A stretch of 64,000 bases of DNA. Source: Actinomyces sp. Marseille-P3109. GTDB taxonomy: Bacteria; Actinomycetota; Actinomycetes; Actinomycetales; Actinomycetaceae. The stretch lies in the NCBI RefSeq assembly GCF_900323545.1, contig NZ_OOHN01000008.1, forward strand, positions 1,293,144 to 1,357,143. Direction: 5' to 3'. A program made the position numbers and the translations under genes. Under the pieces are notes generated by a model. It worked only from the letters and a program-made list of their open reading frames with translations. It ran no database searches and had not been told where the DNA came from. Within the stretch, counting starts at the first letter, position 1. Each line of letters opens with the position of its first letter. Shown here in pieces: positions 7,921 to 16,519 of this stretch.

Positions 7921-8796
7921 TCAGCGGGTACGCGACTCGATGTACCTCGCCAGCGCCCCCAGGGCCCAGTTCACGATGATGTAGGCCACTGCGATGATGA
8001 CGTAGGTCTGGAAGAAGACAGACAAATGGGCGTCGATCTTCGCCTGGCCGATCACGGTGGAACCGCGATACATGAGCTCGGGGTAGGCGAGCACGTACGC
8101 CAGTGTCGTCCCCTTGATGATGGTGACCATCTGAGTGATGAGGGTCGGAAGCATGAGGCGCAAGGCCTGTGGCGCCAGGATGAGGCGCATCGTGAGAGAC
8201 CCGCTCATCCCCAGTGCCACAGCGGCCTCCGTCTGTCCTCGGTCCAGCGCCCGGACGCCGGAGCGGAAGACCTCCGCCGTCGTCGCCGAGGTGCACATGA
8301 CGATCGGCAGCGCCAGCTTCCAGAAGTCTGAGACCGTCACAAAGCGAGGAACCACCAGGAGGAAGAAGTAGACGAGCAGCAGCATCGGCACAGCTCGCAT
8401 GGCATCGATCCACAGACCGACCAGCCATCTGATGGGGCGGTTGTTCAGCAGGCGGAGCCACCCCAGAGCGATTCCCAACGGGAAGGTGAGCACCGCTGCA
8501 ACGGCCCCCAGGGACAGGGTGGTACCAGCGGCCTCCACGAGCTGACTGACGACCGAGTGTCCCAGGAAGTAGCGCCACTCGGGATAGTCGAGCTGTCCGG
8601 CGAGGTCCAGTCGGTAGAGGACCGCACCAGTCGAGGCCACGATTGCGATGACCGCGACGACCGATCCGATAGCGATCAGAAGACGCCCCCGCGGGCCCGG
8701 CTCATCGAAGAGCAGCGCCGCATCCGTCGCTCCGGAGCTCTTCCCCCGCTGTCGGCGCGGACGGGGATCTGGCATCGTCATGATGTCTGAGCTCAT
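7921..8796 (-). CDS. polar amino-acid ABC importer permease 2 (GluD-like)
   Basis: A 291-residue inner-membrane permease of the HisMQ/GluCD type. After a basic cytoplasmic N-terminus there are five to six helices from about residue 40. The EAA loop, which docks the ATPase, is EAAVALGMSGSLTMRLILAP (about residues 190-209). The ATG overlaps the stop of the preceding permease gene by four bases (ATGA), so translation is coupled. It is the last gene of a gluABCD-type operon and likely takes up glutamate, glutamine or a similar polar amino acid. Confidence 0.9.
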   Translation of the reverse strand: MSSDIMTMPDPRPRRQRGKSSGATDAALLFDEPGPRGRLLIAIGSVVAVIAIVASTGAVLYRLDLAGQLDYPEWRYFLGHSVVSQLVEAAGTTLSLGAVAAVLTFPLGIALGWLRLLNNRPIRWLVGLWIDAMRAVPMLLLVYFFLLVVPRFVTVSDFWKLALPIVMCTSATTAEVFRSGVRALDRGQTEAAVALGMSGSLTMRLILAPQALRLMLPTLITQMVTIIKGTTLAYVLAYPELMYRGSTVIGQAKIDAHLSVFFQTYVIIAVAYIIVNWALGALARYIESRTR

Positions 8797-9449
8797 GCTC
8801 GCTCCTTCCCCATGAACTCGAGGCGTCGTTCAAGAAGACCGCCAAGCCTCGTTGCGGCAAAGGCGATCGCCAGGTAGGTCAGACCTGAGGTGAGGAAGGT
8901 GATGACTCCCGCAGCCCGATCCTGGTTGATCCGCTGCGTGACGGCAGTCAGCTCGACGACGCCGACCGCCGCGGCGAGCGAGGAACCGATGAGGCAGGCG
9001 ATGAAGATGTTGACCAGCGGCTGGATCGTGCGGGCCAGAGCCTGGGGCAGGACGATGCCGCGGATAATGAGCCCGAAGGGCATGCCCAGTGCTCGGGCGG
9101 CCTCGATCTGTCCTTTGGACACCGAGTTGATCCCGCTGCGCACCGTCTCGCACACGAATCCGGACGAGGAGAAGATCAGTGCGACGATCACCGACCAGAA
9201 AAGTGGGATGGTGATACCGGCGTGGGGAAGCGCCAGGCCGACAAGCACCATGAGGCACAGGTTGGGGATGTTGCAGGCCACCGTTACCCACGCGGCACCC
9301 AGGGCCCGCAGCGGAGGGATGGGACCGACCCGGAAGATGGCCATGAGCGATCCCAGGACCAGCCCGCCCAGGTAGGACAGAACAGAGATCACCAGTGTGG
9401 CGAGCAGCCCTGAACCGATATCAGCGAGATTGTCGGTAATGGCACTCAC
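8793..9449 (-). CDS. polar amino-acid ABC importer permease 1 (GluC-like)
   Basis: A 218-residue permease with five predicted helices and the EAA-loop motif IEAARALGMPFGLIIRGIVL (about residues 115-134), which contacts the ATP-binding subunit. It forms a heterodimeric channel with the following permease, whose start overlaps this stop by four bases. A 129-base spacer with a strong hairpin separates it from the binding-protein gene upstream, which probably lowers its expression relative to the binding protein. Confidence 0.9.
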   Translation of the reverse strand: MSAITDNLADIGSGLLATLVISVLSYLGGLVLGSLMAIFRVGPIPPLRALGAAWVTVACNIPNLCLMVLVGLALPHAGITIPLFWSVIVALIFSSSGFVCETVRSGINSVSKGQIEAARALGMPFGLIIRGIVLPQALARTIQPLVNIFIACLIGSSLAAAVGVVELTAVTQRINQDRAAGVITFLTSGLTYLAIAFAATRLGGLLERRLEFMGKERA

Positions 9450-9502
9450 GGTCGCCTCCTTGAAAGATGCGGGTCGTCACCATGGCCTGAACGCCGCTGG
9501 CC

Positions 9503-9553
9503 ATCGCGTCGTCAGCCCGGGCGCGGGCCCCTCCCCGGGACCGACGACGCGAT
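9503..9553 (-). terminator. intercistronic hairpin between binding-protein and permease genes
   Basis: Bases 9503-9513 and 9543-9553 are perfect 11-base inverted repeats, with two CCCGGG blocks inside the loop that can extend the stem. There is no T-run after it on the minus strand. In ABC-importer operons such hairpins often act as partial terminators or 3' stabilisers that favour the binding protein. Confidence 0.6.
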
Positions 9554-9578
9554 GAACCTCACGGGCTACGAACTTGGT

Positions 9579-10643
9579 TCAGGACTCCTGCGGGGCCTCC
9601 TCGCCGCCCTGGTCGGGCGCCTGCTCGGCGCCTTCCTCAGGGGCTGCAGTCTGCTCAGCGCCGCCGGCCCCGTCAGTACCCACCGCGCCTGCGGCTGATG
9701 ATCCCGGAACCGAGCCGATGGCCGGTGGCTGAGGCGCGTCACCGCCGAGCGACTTACCGATCGTCGCGTCCCAGATCCTCTTCCATGTACCATCCGCCTC
9801 GATCGTCTGCAGGAAGGTGTTGACGAAGGCCTGGGCACCGGAGTCCTTGGGAAGTCCGATGCCGTAGGGGTCCTCGGCAAAGGTGTCACCGACGATCTTG
9901 ACCTTGTCGTTGGACAGGACCTCGCTCTTGAGCAGTGACTGGTCCACGACGTAGGCCTTGACCTGCCCGCTCTCAACGGCGGCGACGCACTTGGCCTGGG
10001 TGTCGAAGGGCTTGGCGGTCGCGTTGGGAGCGTGCTTCTTCAGGGCGGAGGCGGACGAGGAGTTGGACTGGACGGCGACGTCCCCGGTCAGGCTGTCAAC
10101 ACCGGTGATGTCCTTGTTGTCGGCCTTGACGAGGATGGCCTGACTGGAGGCGTAGTACGGGCCGGCGAAGTCGATCTTCTCGGCTCGCTCCGGGGTAATC
10201 GTGTACGTGGCGATGACTGCGTTGACCGTGCCATTAGTCAGGACGGTCTCGCGTGTGTCGGACGTGACCTGCTGGACCTCAAGGAGGGAGCGGGCGTCTT
10301 CACCACCAACGATGTAGCGGGCCAGCGCCTGCGCGATGGCCGCGTCGAAGCCGGAGATCTTCTTCGTCTTGGAGTCCTCCCAGGAGAATACCTCGGAGGT
10401 CTTGGTCCCACCGGTGACGAGCTTGCCCGCCTTCTTGACGGCGGCGGCCCAGCTGGAGGCTGCTACGACGTCGTCGGCGGCCACCGGCCCGGAGTTGATG
10501 GCCTTGTCGTACATGGCGTCGGAGGCCGACGCCGAGGCCACGGCCTTGCCGTCTGCGCCCGTGTCGGCGCAGGCCGCCAGCACGCCGGCCAGGGAGACGG
10601 CACCGGTGGTGACCAGAAGGCTGCGACGGGAGAAGGTGGTCAT
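9579..10643 (-). CDS. polar amino-acid-binding lipoprotein (GluB-like)
   Basis: A 354-residue solute-binding protein. The N-terminus has a twin-arginine-like SRRSLL and the lipobox VLAAC with Cys25, so it is a membrane-anchored lipoprotein facing outward. A periplasmic-binding fold (SBP_bac_3 type) covers about residues 60-295, including FAGPYYASSQAILV and the hinge-region GDVAVQSNSSSASALK. The last ~50 residues are a low-complexity Gly/Ala/Glu/Pro tail not needed for the fold, which is unusual. The start at 10643 is preferred because GAAAGGAA precedes it and the signal peptide begins there. Confidence 0.9.
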   Translation of the reverse strand: MTTFSRRSLLVTTGAVSLAGVLAACADTGADGKAVASASASDAMYDKAINSGPVAADDVVAASSWAAAVKKAGKLVTGGTKTSEVFSWEDSKTKKISGFDAAIAQALARYIVGGEDARSLLEVQQVTSDTRETVLTNGTVNAVIATYTITPERAEKIDFAGPYYASSQAILVKADNKDITGVDSLTGDVAVQSNSSSASALKKHAPNATAKPFDTQAKCVAAVESGQVKAYVVDQSLLKSEVLSNDKVKIVGDTFAEDPYGIGLPKDSGAQAFVNTFLQTIEADGTWKRIWDATIGKSLGGDAPQPPAIGSVPGSSAAGAVGTDGAGGAEQTAAPEEGAEQAPDQGGEEAPQES

Positions 10644-10664
10644 GGTGTTCCTTTCGTTCGGACG

Positions 10665-10680
10665 GGGACGGAACCGTCCC
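10665..10680 (-). terminator. short hairpin between gluA- and gluB-like genes
   Basis: GGGACGGAACCGTCCC is a perfect 7-base inverted repeat around AA, located in the 90-base spacer between the ATPase and binding-protein genes. It may be an mRNA processing or stability element rather than a true terminator, since no T-run follows. Confidence 0.35.
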
Positions 10681-10733
10681 AGGCTCAGGGCCTGCTGTGG
10701 CGGTCGCACCCGGGAGAAGGTGCGGTTCGGTGC

Positions 10734-11543
10734 TCAGTGGCTGAGCACCTTGGACAGGAAGTCGCGGGCGCGCTCGGTGCGCGGTGAGGAGAAGAACTCG
10801 GCGGGGTTGCCGGACTCGACGATCTGGCCGCCATCCATGAAGACGACGCGGTCGGCGGCGGAGCGGGCGAAGCCCATTTCGTGGGTGACGACGAGCATGG
10901 TCATCCCGGAGCTCGCCAGATCCTTGATGACGTCGAGAACCTCGTTGATCATCTCCGGGTCCAGGGCGCTGGTGGGCTCGTCGAAGAGCATGACCTTGGG
11001 ATCCATGGCCAGGGCGCGGGCGATGGCGACCCGCTGCTGCTGTCCTCCGGAGAGCTGCGAGGGTCGCTTGCCGGCCTGATCCTCCAGCCCGACGCGGGCC
11101 AGCAGCTCACGGGCGCGGGCCTCGGCCCGCTCTCGAGGGATGCCGCGCACCTTGACGGGTGCCAGGGTGATGTTGTCCAGCACGGTTCGGTGCGGGAAGA
11201 GGTTGAAGGACTGGAAGACCATCCCCACCTCGGCGCGCAGCTGCGCAAGCGCCTTGCCCTCCTGGGGCAGCGGGATACCGTCGATCTCGATCTCGCCCTC
11301 CTGGATCGGTTCCAGGCGGTTGACGGTGCGGCACAGGGTCGACTTGCCCGAGCCGGAGGCTCCGATGACGGCCACCACCTCGCCGCGGTGGATGGTGAGC
11401 GAGACGTCGTCGAGCGCCTTGAAACGTCCGTAGTACTTGGTGACGTGACTGACACGCACCAGGACATCGTCCTCGACGTCGCGCTGGGGGCCTGCCGCGT
11501 GGTCTTCGGCTGCCTGATCAGGAGAGGGTGCGGATGCGGTCAC
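10734..11543 (-). CDS. polar amino-acid ABC importer ATPase (GluA-like)
   Basis: A 269-residue ABC ATPase with Walker [10 protein letters not shown] (about residues 60-68), Q-loop [12 protein letters not shown], signature [15 protein letters not shown] (about 166-180), Walker [15 protein letters not shown] and switch [10 protein letters not shown]. The N-terminus is about 25 residues longer than usual and acidic. It is the first gene of the four-gene importer operon and has a 338-base upstream spacer shared with a divergent TetR gene. It energises uptake of a polar amino acid. Confidence 0.92.
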   Translation of the reverse strand: MTASAPSPDQAAEDHAAGPQRDVEDDVLVRVSHVTKYYGRFKALDDVSLTIHRGEVVAVIGASGSGKSTLCRTVNRLEPIQEGEIEIDGIPLPQEGKALAQLRAEVGMVFQSFNLFPHRTVLDNITLAPVKVRGIPRERAEARARELLARVGLEDQAGKRPSQLSGGQQQRVAIARALAMDPKVMLFDEPTSALDPEMINEVLDVIKDLASSGMTMLVVTHEMGFARSAADRVVFMDGGQIVESGNPAEFFSSPRTERARDFLSKVLSH

Positions 11544-11881
11544 GAGTACCTCGTCTCAACGTGGATATGGGAGCGATATCTGTCTCATCGACAGCAACAC
11601 ATCCACATGCGCACCGCATTCCTCCTCGCTCGTGACGGCTCGGCTCTTGAGAAGACCTGCCCAAGAGTCCCTGCTCACCTCGAGACGCCGGATCGCTCAC
11701 GGACAGGATCGCTCGCGGGTCACAGGTTGCCGTAGTTCCGGCCTTTCGTCAGGGAGACTAGCACCGCCTGTGACCGAAAGGTCAACTGAGTCTCAGAAAA
11801 ACGTCCCTGTGGGATCATGGTCACACGCCGTACAGAGTGCCTAACTGCGCAAGTCGACCGTCCGGTCGTAGTCTCATCCGC
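11544..11881. promoter_or_regulatory. divergent promoter region between GluA-like and TetR genes
   Basis: No gene is supported in this 338-base spacer. It must contain the promoter of the importer operon (minus) and of the TetR gene (plus). The only clear signal is CGACCGTCCGGTCG at 11855-11868, a perfect 6-base inverted repeat around TC, 14 bases before the TetR start, consistent with autoregulation. Confidence 0.5.
11855..11868. promoter_or_regulatory. palindrome before TetR gene, likely autoregulatory operator
   Basis: CGACCG-TC-CGGTCG, perfect arms, ends 13 bases upstream of the ATG at 11882, where bound repressor would block transcription or initiation of its own gene. Confidence 0.5.
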
Positions 11882-12577
11882 ATGAGCCCCGCGAATACAG
11901 CCGATCCGCGCCGCCGACTCCAGCCAGAGCAGCGCCGGGAGGAGCTAGTGAGAGTCGGTGTCCAGCTGTTCGCGGAAGGAACCCTCGACCGCACTCACGT
12001 CAACGAGATCATCAAGCGGGCCGGCGTATCGCGAACGCTCTTCTATCACTACTTCCCCTCCAAGACCGCTTTCGCCCGAGCCATCGTGGAGCACGAGATC
12101 CTTCACCTTCACGGTCTGGTGGAGCAGCAGATCGAGCCGACACTGAAAGGGGCGATCTCCACCTTTGCAGGCTATGTGAGGGCCCGGCCCGACAGCTTCC
12201 GGGCCCTGCACACAGGAGGCCTTGACCAGGACCCGGAGATCGCGGCCGCACTGGCCACGAGCTTCGAGCGCTACGAGCGCCTCGTCCTCATGTTCTTGGG
12301 AGTCGCGGAGCCCGATGAGCGCGCTATGTTCGCGGCCGAGGTGTGGATCAGCACAATGATCGCCCTGTGCCTGGCCTGGCTGGATCATCCCGAGATCAGC
12401 CAGGAGACCATCACGAACATGTCCGCCCAGGCACTGGAGAGCCTGGTGTCCCAGGCGCAGCAGGGCAGTGAGGAGATGCCGCCTCAGGACCCGGCGTCAG
12501 TCCCCTCTCTCGGTCACGTCATCGCCCAGGAAGCGAGCAATGCGATCAGTCGGGCGGCCGCTGAGGACGACTGCTGA
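11882..12577 (+). CDS. TetR-family transcriptional regulator
   Basis: A 231-residue regulator. The TetR helix-turn-helix is HVNEIIKRAGVSRTLFYHYF followed by PSKTAFARAIVEHE (about residues 39-70). The effector domain is helical with a Glu/Gln-rich C-terminus. The ATG at 11882 is chosen because the frame's earlier start would place the palindrome at 11855-11868 inside the gene. It lies between the divergent amino-acid importer and a glycosyltransferase gene; the terminator at its end suggests it is monocistronic. Its target is unknown. Confidence 0.85.
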   Translation: MSPANTADPRRRLQPEQRREELVRVGVQLFAEGTLDRTHVNEIIKRAGVSRTLFYHYFPSKTAFARAIVEHEILHLHGLVEQQIEPTLKGAISTFAGYVRARPDSFRALHTGGLDQDPEIAAALATSFERYERLVLMFLGVAEPDERAMFAAEVWISTMIALCLAWLDHPEISQETITNMSAQALESLVSQAQQGSEEMPPQDPASVPSLGHVIAQEASNAISRAAAEDDC

Positions 12578-12601
12578 GAGCCGGCCGGGGCCGGCTCTCA
12601 G
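12574..12601 (+). terminator. terminator-like hairpin after TetR gene
   Basis: Perfect 13-base inverted repeats (12574-12586 and 12589-12601) overlap the TetR stop codon and form a very GC-rich hairpin. No T-run follows, which is common in high-GC actinobacteria. Confidence 0.65.
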
Positions 12602-12717
12602 CCCAGCTCGCCCATTCCTATCCACCTTATCCACCTCGCGTATATTTTTTCTGGCATTCCAACCTCAACGTAAGAATGGCATTCGTGTAAGATTAAACGT
12701 GGTAACCTCTCCTCCAG

Positions 12718-12734
12718 TTGCACACGGTGTGCAA
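12718..12734. promoter_or_regulatory. 17-bp palindrome upstream of glycosyltransferase gene
   Basis: TTGCACACGGTGTGCAA is a perfect palindrome with 8-base arms around a central G, 64 bases before the glycosyltransferase ATG. Upstream of it is an unusually AT-rich stretch (12635-12700, including TATATTTTTT), which looks like the promoter. This is a strong operator candidate; the adjacent TetR protein is one possible binder, but that protein has its own different palindrome. Confidence 0.6.
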
Positions 12735-12798
12735 TAAGAGGATTGTCGAGGACTACCCCACACACAGGGCCGCCTCGCTCCTAGAAGGGGAGTTGATC

Positions 12799-14079
12799 AT
12801 GCCTGAAGGCGCCACTGGACGCGCGGTGGCCGTGCGCAAAAATACGTCCCGAGTTCTCTTCGCGCCGGAGACGTTCAACTTTGCCGAGGTGACTCGCGCC
12901 ATTGAGGTGGCCCGGCGCATGCCCTCGGACGTGGAGTGCGTGTTTGCGGGCTTCTCGCGGCGCAACTCGGAGTACATCAAGGCCGCGGGCTTCGAGTTCC
13001 GTCTCCTGACACCGTACCTGAGCGACGAGGAGGGCCGGCAGGCGCTGGCCTTTGACCAGGGACGCAGCCTGAGCCACCCCTTCACGGCCCAGATGCTCGC
13101 CCAGCGGGTCACGAGCGAACGGGTGCTGCTGCGCTGCCTACGCCCGGACGCCGTCGTCATCGGAGTAACTCCCAGCCAGTTTATTTCGGCGCGGGCTGAG
13201 TGCGTGCCACTGGTTTTCGTACGGCCCTTCGCCTACTCGTTGGCGCACCTGGAGGCTGCGCGCAAGGTGGGCGCCACCGGCTTCCTGCCGCGCACGACCC
13301 CTGAGGAGTGCCTGGTCGACGACGCGGCCGCCCACCTGCTCCACATTGCCGGAACCCGGGCGCCTCTGTCGCGCGCCTTCCACCAGGTGGCCGAAGCCAA
13401 CGGCGTCTCGCTGCCCCAAGGGCTGTTCGCCGGGCTGACCGCTGACCTGAACCTCATCGCCAGCGCTCCGCACCTGCTGCCCCGGTGGCTGGAGATGCCC
13501 GAGGGCCACCGGGTGGTGGGACCGGTGTACGCCCATCTGCCCGGAGAGGTTCCCGAGATCGTCGCCGACCTGGCCTCCGGCCCGAAGCCACTGGTGTACT
13601 TCGCAGTGGGCTCGTCGGGGAACCGCGACCTCGTCCTCGACGTGCTCCGGGGCCTGGGACGTGCCGACTGCCAGGTGCTGGCACCGGTGCGTTCCCACAT
13701 CAAGGACGAGGACTTGGACACGCTACCCCTCAATGTTCATGTCACGGACTGGATCCCGGCGCACCAGCTGGGGAACGCCGTGGACCTGGCGATCACGCAC
13801 GGTGGCGAGGGCACGGTGCAGAACAGCTGCGCGCAGGGATGGCCTTTCATCGGGATCCCGTTGCAGTTCGAGCAGCGCTTCAACGTCCAGCGCTGTGTGA
13901 CCTTCGGCTCGGCCCGGCTCGTGTCCCAGAAGGAGGCGCGCAAGGCCGACTGGGCCGCGCTGGTGCGTGAGACGCTGGCCGACGACGTCATGCGCTCGCG
14001 CGCCCGGCGCATGGCCGATCTCATGAAGGGGCTGGACGGTCCGGGCCAAGCGGCCGAGGCGATCTGCAAGCTGCTCTGA
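12799..14079 (+). CDS. UGT/MGT-like glycosyltransferase (GT1 family)
   Basis: A 426-residue GT-B fold enzyme. The C-terminal nucleotide-sugar-binding signature is present: VTDWIPAHQLGNAVDLAITH then GGEGTVQNSCAQGWPFIGIP with PLQFEQRFN (about residues 320-360), as in macrolide and UDP-glycosyltransferases. It would transfer a sugar from a nucleotide donor to a small lipophilic acceptor, so detoxification or natural-product decoration are possibilities. I use ATG 12799, preceded by AGAAGGGGAG; the frame is open further 5' but that would overlap the palindrome at 12718. Probably monocistronic; it converges with the methyltransferase gene. Confidence 0.8.
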   Translation: MPEGATGRAVAVRKNTSRVLFAPETFNFAEVTRAIEVARRMPSDVECVFAGFSRRNSEYIKAAGFEFRLLTPYLSDEEGRQALAFDQGRSLSHPFTAQMLAQRVTSERVLLRCLRPDAVVIGVTPSQFISARAECVPLVFVRPFAYSLAHLEAARKVGATGFLPRTTPEECLVDDAAAHLLHIAGTRAPLSRAFHQVAEANGVSLPQGLFAGLTADLNLIASAPHLLPRWLEMPEGHRVVGPVYAHLPGEVPEIVADLASGPKPLVYFAVGSSGNRDLVLDVLRGLGRADCQVLAPVRSHIKDEDLDTLPLNVHVTDWIPAHQLGNAVDLAITHGGEGTVQNSCAQGWPFIGIPLQFEQRFNVQRCVTFGSARLVSQKEARKADWAALVRETLADDVMRSRARRMADLMKGLDGPGQAAEAICKLL

Positions 14080-14107
14080 AGGCCGGTACGCGCCGGAGCA
14101 CCGTGCC

Positions 14108-15022
14108 TCAGGCCTGCGCTCGGGCGCTGGCGTAGAGGCACACGGCCGCCGCGGCCGCGACGTTGAGAGACTCCGCCTTGCCGTAGATCGGGATGGAGAC
14201 GACGGCGTCGGCGCGGCTCAGCGCCTCGGAGGGAAGTCCGTGGGCCTCGTTGCCGAGCAGCCAGGCGCTGGGTGCCTCCAGGAGAGACTCGGCATCGAAG
14301 AGGTCGAAGTCCCCGCGTCCGTCGGCCGCCAGCACGGTGAGTCCGGCCTCGTGGAGAGCGGCGACGGCGTCGTCGAGGGCCACCCCGGTGACGACGGGCA
14401 GGTGGAAGAGGCTTCCGGCCGTGGAGCGCACGACCTTCGGGGCGGTGGGGTCCACGCTGCCCCGCACGAGGACGACAGCGTCGGCTCCAGCGGCGTCGGC
14501 GGCTCGGATGATGGTGCCGGCGTTTCCGGGGTCCTGGGCCTGAGTGAGAACAGCAACGAGCCTGGCCCCCTCCAGCGCCGCTGCCAGCGCCTCGGAGCCG
14601 GTGGCCTCCTCAGTGGCGACGACGGCGAGGACGCCCTGGGCGTCGGCGCTCATGGCGTCCATGACCTGCTCACTGGTGACGTGGACGTAGAGCTCCGCAG
14701 CGACCGTCTCCTCCCAGATATCAGTATGGCGCTCGACGGCGGATTCGGTGAGGTAGACGTCAAGGACACGGTCGGAGGCGTGGCGGACCGCCTCGCGTAC
14801 GCCCTGGGGGCCTTCGACGAGGAAGCGGCGGTGCTTGTTCCTGACGTTGCGGCGGGACAGGCCGGCCACGCGTGAGACGCGGGCCGAGCCCAGGTTGGTC
14901 AGCACCTCGTGGCCGGCGGCCGGCCCCTCACTGACGGTGCGGCGCCGCGGCCCGCGAGCAGCAGACCTCTCGGCAACGTCGTCGAGGATCTCGTCAGCGT
15001 CTGGCAAGGAGTGAGGACTCAT
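14108..15022 (-). CDS. SpoU/TrmH-family RNA 2'-O-methyltransferase
   Basis: A 304-residue SPOUT methyltransferase. An N-terminal substrate-binding domain starts about residue 50 with RVAGLSRRNVRNKHRRFLVEG. The trefoil-knot motifs follow: QDPGNAGTIIRAADAAGADA (motif 1), WLLGNEAHGLP (motif 2) and YGKAESLNVAAAAAV (motif 3), which bind S-adenosylmethionine. It methylates a ribose in rRNA or tRNA. The first ~45 residues are a nonconserved extension. It lies downstream of rplT on the same strand, a common arrangement in actinobacteria, but a long hairpin between them suggests separate transcription or attenuation. Confidence 0.88.
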   Translation of the reverse strand: MSPHSLPDADEILDDVAERSAARGPRRRTVSEGPAAGHEVLTNLGSARVSRVAGLSRRNVRNKHRRFLVEGPQGVREAVRHASDRVLDVYLTESAVERHTDIWEETVAAELYVHVTSEQVMDAMSADAQGVLAVVATEEATGSEALAAALEGARLVAVLTQAQDPGNAGTIIRAADAAGADAVVLVRGSVDPTAPKVVRSTAGSLFHLPVVTGVALDDAVAALHEAGLTVLAADGRGDFDLFDAESLLEAPSAWLLGNEAHGLPSEALSRADAVVSIPIYGKAESLNVAAAAAVCLYASARAQA

Positions 15023-15053
15023 GCGAGCAGCCTACGTGAGTGACGGGTGAGAA

Positions 15054-15105
15054 CGTCGAATCCTCACCACAGACCTGTTCAGAGGTCAGTGGCGAGGATT
15101 CGACG
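15054..15105 (-). terminator. long hairpin downstream of rplT
   Basis: Bases 15054-15065 and 15094-15105 are perfect 12-base inverted repeats. Inside, CCACAGACCT and AGGTCAGTGG extend the stem with one mismatch, giving about a 23-pair hairpin with a short loop. It sits in the 128-base spacer between rplT and the methyltransferase gene and is the likely terminator of the infC-rpmI-rplT operon. No T-run follows. Confidence 0.7.
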
Positions 15106-15150
15106 ATCATGCATCAGCCGCGAAGCGAGATTCCGCCTCGCTGGCGCATG

Positions 15151-15531
15151 TCAGGCCTTGGGGGCGTTGACGTCCTCGGGGAGGGCCTTGCGGGCGACCT
15201 CCACGAGGGCCTTGAAGCCCTCGGGCTCATTGACGGCCAGCTCCGCGAGCATGCGGCGGTCGATCTCCACGCCGGCCAGGCCAAGCCCCTGGATGAAGCG
15301 GTTGTAGGTCAGGCCCTCGGCGCGGGCGGCGGCGTTGATGCGCTGGATCCACAGGCGACGGAAGTCGCCCTTGCGGGCGCGACGGTCGCGGAACGCGTAG
15401 ACGCCGGAGTGAGTGACCTGCTCCTTGGCCTTGCGGTAGAGGCGCGAGCGCTGACCGCGGTAGCCCGAGGCCTTCTCGAGAACGGAACGACGCTTCTTCT
15501 GGGCGTTAACAGCCCGCTTCACACGTGCCAT
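15151..15531 (-). CDS. rplT: 50S ribosomal protein L20
   Basis: A 126-residue basic protein with the L20 signature: [20 protein letters not shown], then [20 protein letters not shown] and [15 protein letters not shown]20 binds 23S rRNA early in large-subunit assembly and in other bacteria also represses its own operon by binding the mRNA. It follows rpmI by 27 bases in the conserved infC-rpmI-rplT order. The C-terminus is about 8 residues longer than the E. coli protein. Confidence 0.98.
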   Translation of the reverse strand: MARVKRAVNAQKKRRSVLEKASGYRGQRSRLYRKAKEQVTHSGVYAFRDRRARKGDFRRLWIQRINAAARAEGLTYNRFIQGLGLAGVEIDRRMLAELAVNEPEGFKALVEVARKALPEDVNAPKA

Positions 15532-15558
15532 GGTGAGACTCCTTGGTGGGTTGGGCGG

Positions 15559-15753
15559 TCAGCGACCGAGCAGCTTCTTGACCTGGCGGACGTCGGCCGG
15601 GGCGACCGGCTGGTCCTGGGACAGCTTGCGCTTGCGGCGGGAGGACTTGACCTCCAGCAGGTGGCGCTTGTTGGCCTGCTCGCGCATGAGCTTGCCGCTG
15701 CCGGTGACCCGGAAGCGCTTCTTGGCACCGGAGTGCGTCTTGTTCTTCGGCAT
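15559..15753 (-). CDS. rpmI: 50S ribosomal protein L35
   Basis: A 64-residue very basic protein beginning [20 protein letters not shown], the invariant start of L35. It is the middle gene of infC-rpmI-rplT, 124 bases after infC and 27 bases before rplT. It is a structural component of the large ribosomal subunit. Confidence 0.98.
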   Translation of the reverse strand: MPKNKTHSGAKKRFRVTGSGKLMREQANKRHLLEVKSSRRKRKLSQDQPVAPADVRQVKKLLGR

Positions 15754-15877
15754 GAGTAATTTCCTCTTCTCGGTCCCTGGCGGACGGTTAGTCGCCGGGA
15801 CTGCGGACCCCGCTCACGGTGGCGAGGGGGTGGGTCGTTGGGTGTCAGGTGAGTGTCGGGAGCACCGGTGGGCGCTC

Positions 15878-16519
15878 TCAGGCGTTCTCGCCGACAGGCT
15901 CCTCGCTTGAAGCCTTGGCGCCCTTGGGTGCCCGGCCCGCGTGCTTCTCGGCACGACGGGCGGCACGGGCCTCCTCGCGGCGACGGCGCTGATCGGACTT
16001 GACCTCGGCCTTCTTGCGGACCGGGGCCAGGACCATGACCATGTTGCGGCCGTCCTGGCGGGGGTGGGACTCAATGGTGCCCAGCTCGGCCATCTCCTCG
16101 GCCAGGCCCTGGAGAAGCCTGATCCCGAGCTCGGGCCGGGACTGCTCACGGCCACGGAAGCGGACGATGCACTTGACCTTGTCCCCGCCCTTGAGGAATC
16201 GCTCGACGTGACCGCGCTTGGTGGCGTAGTCGTGCTCATCGATCTTGGGGCGGAACTGGATCTCCTTGAGCTGGGTGTTTGCCTGGTTGCGTCGCGCGTC
16301 GCGCGCCTTCATGGCCGACTCGTACTTGAACTTGCCGTAGTCCATGAGCTTGCACACCGGAGGGCGAGCGTCGGGGGCCACCTCGACAAGGTCGAGATCG
16401 GCCTCCTCAGCCAGACGCAGGGCGTCCTCCACGCGGACGACACCGACCTGCTCGCCGCTGGGGCCGACGAGACGCACTTCGGGAACGCGGATCCGTTCGT
16501 TGATACGGGGCTCGCTGAT
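15878..16519 (-). CDS. infC: translation initiation factor IF-3, ATC start codon
   Basis: A 213-residue IF-3. It has the N-domain ([19 protein letters not shown] through [13 protein letters not shown]), a linker rich in Lys/Arg, and the C-domain ([20 protein letters not shown] through NMVMVLAP). There is no ATG/GTG/TTG before the conserved N-terminal [15 protein letters not shown] lies four codons upstream in the same frame, and GAGGAA is spaced seven bases before ATC at 16517-16519, so translation must begin at ATC. infC in other bacteria uses ATT or ATC so that IF-3, which rejects such codons, limits its own synthesis. The basic, Ala/Arg-rich C-terminal tail of about 35 residues is an actinobacterial feature. 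Confidence 0.93.
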   Translation of the reverse strand: MSEPRINERIRVPEVRLVGPSGEQVGVVRVEDALRLAEEADLDLVEVAPDARPPVCKLMDYGKFKYESAMKARDARRNQANTQLKEIQFRPKIDEHDYATKRGHVERFLKGGDKVKCIVRFRGREQSRPELGIRLLQGLAEEMAELGTIESHPRQDGRNMVMVLAPVRKKAEVKSDQRRRREEARAARRAEKHAGRAPKGAKASSEEPVGENA

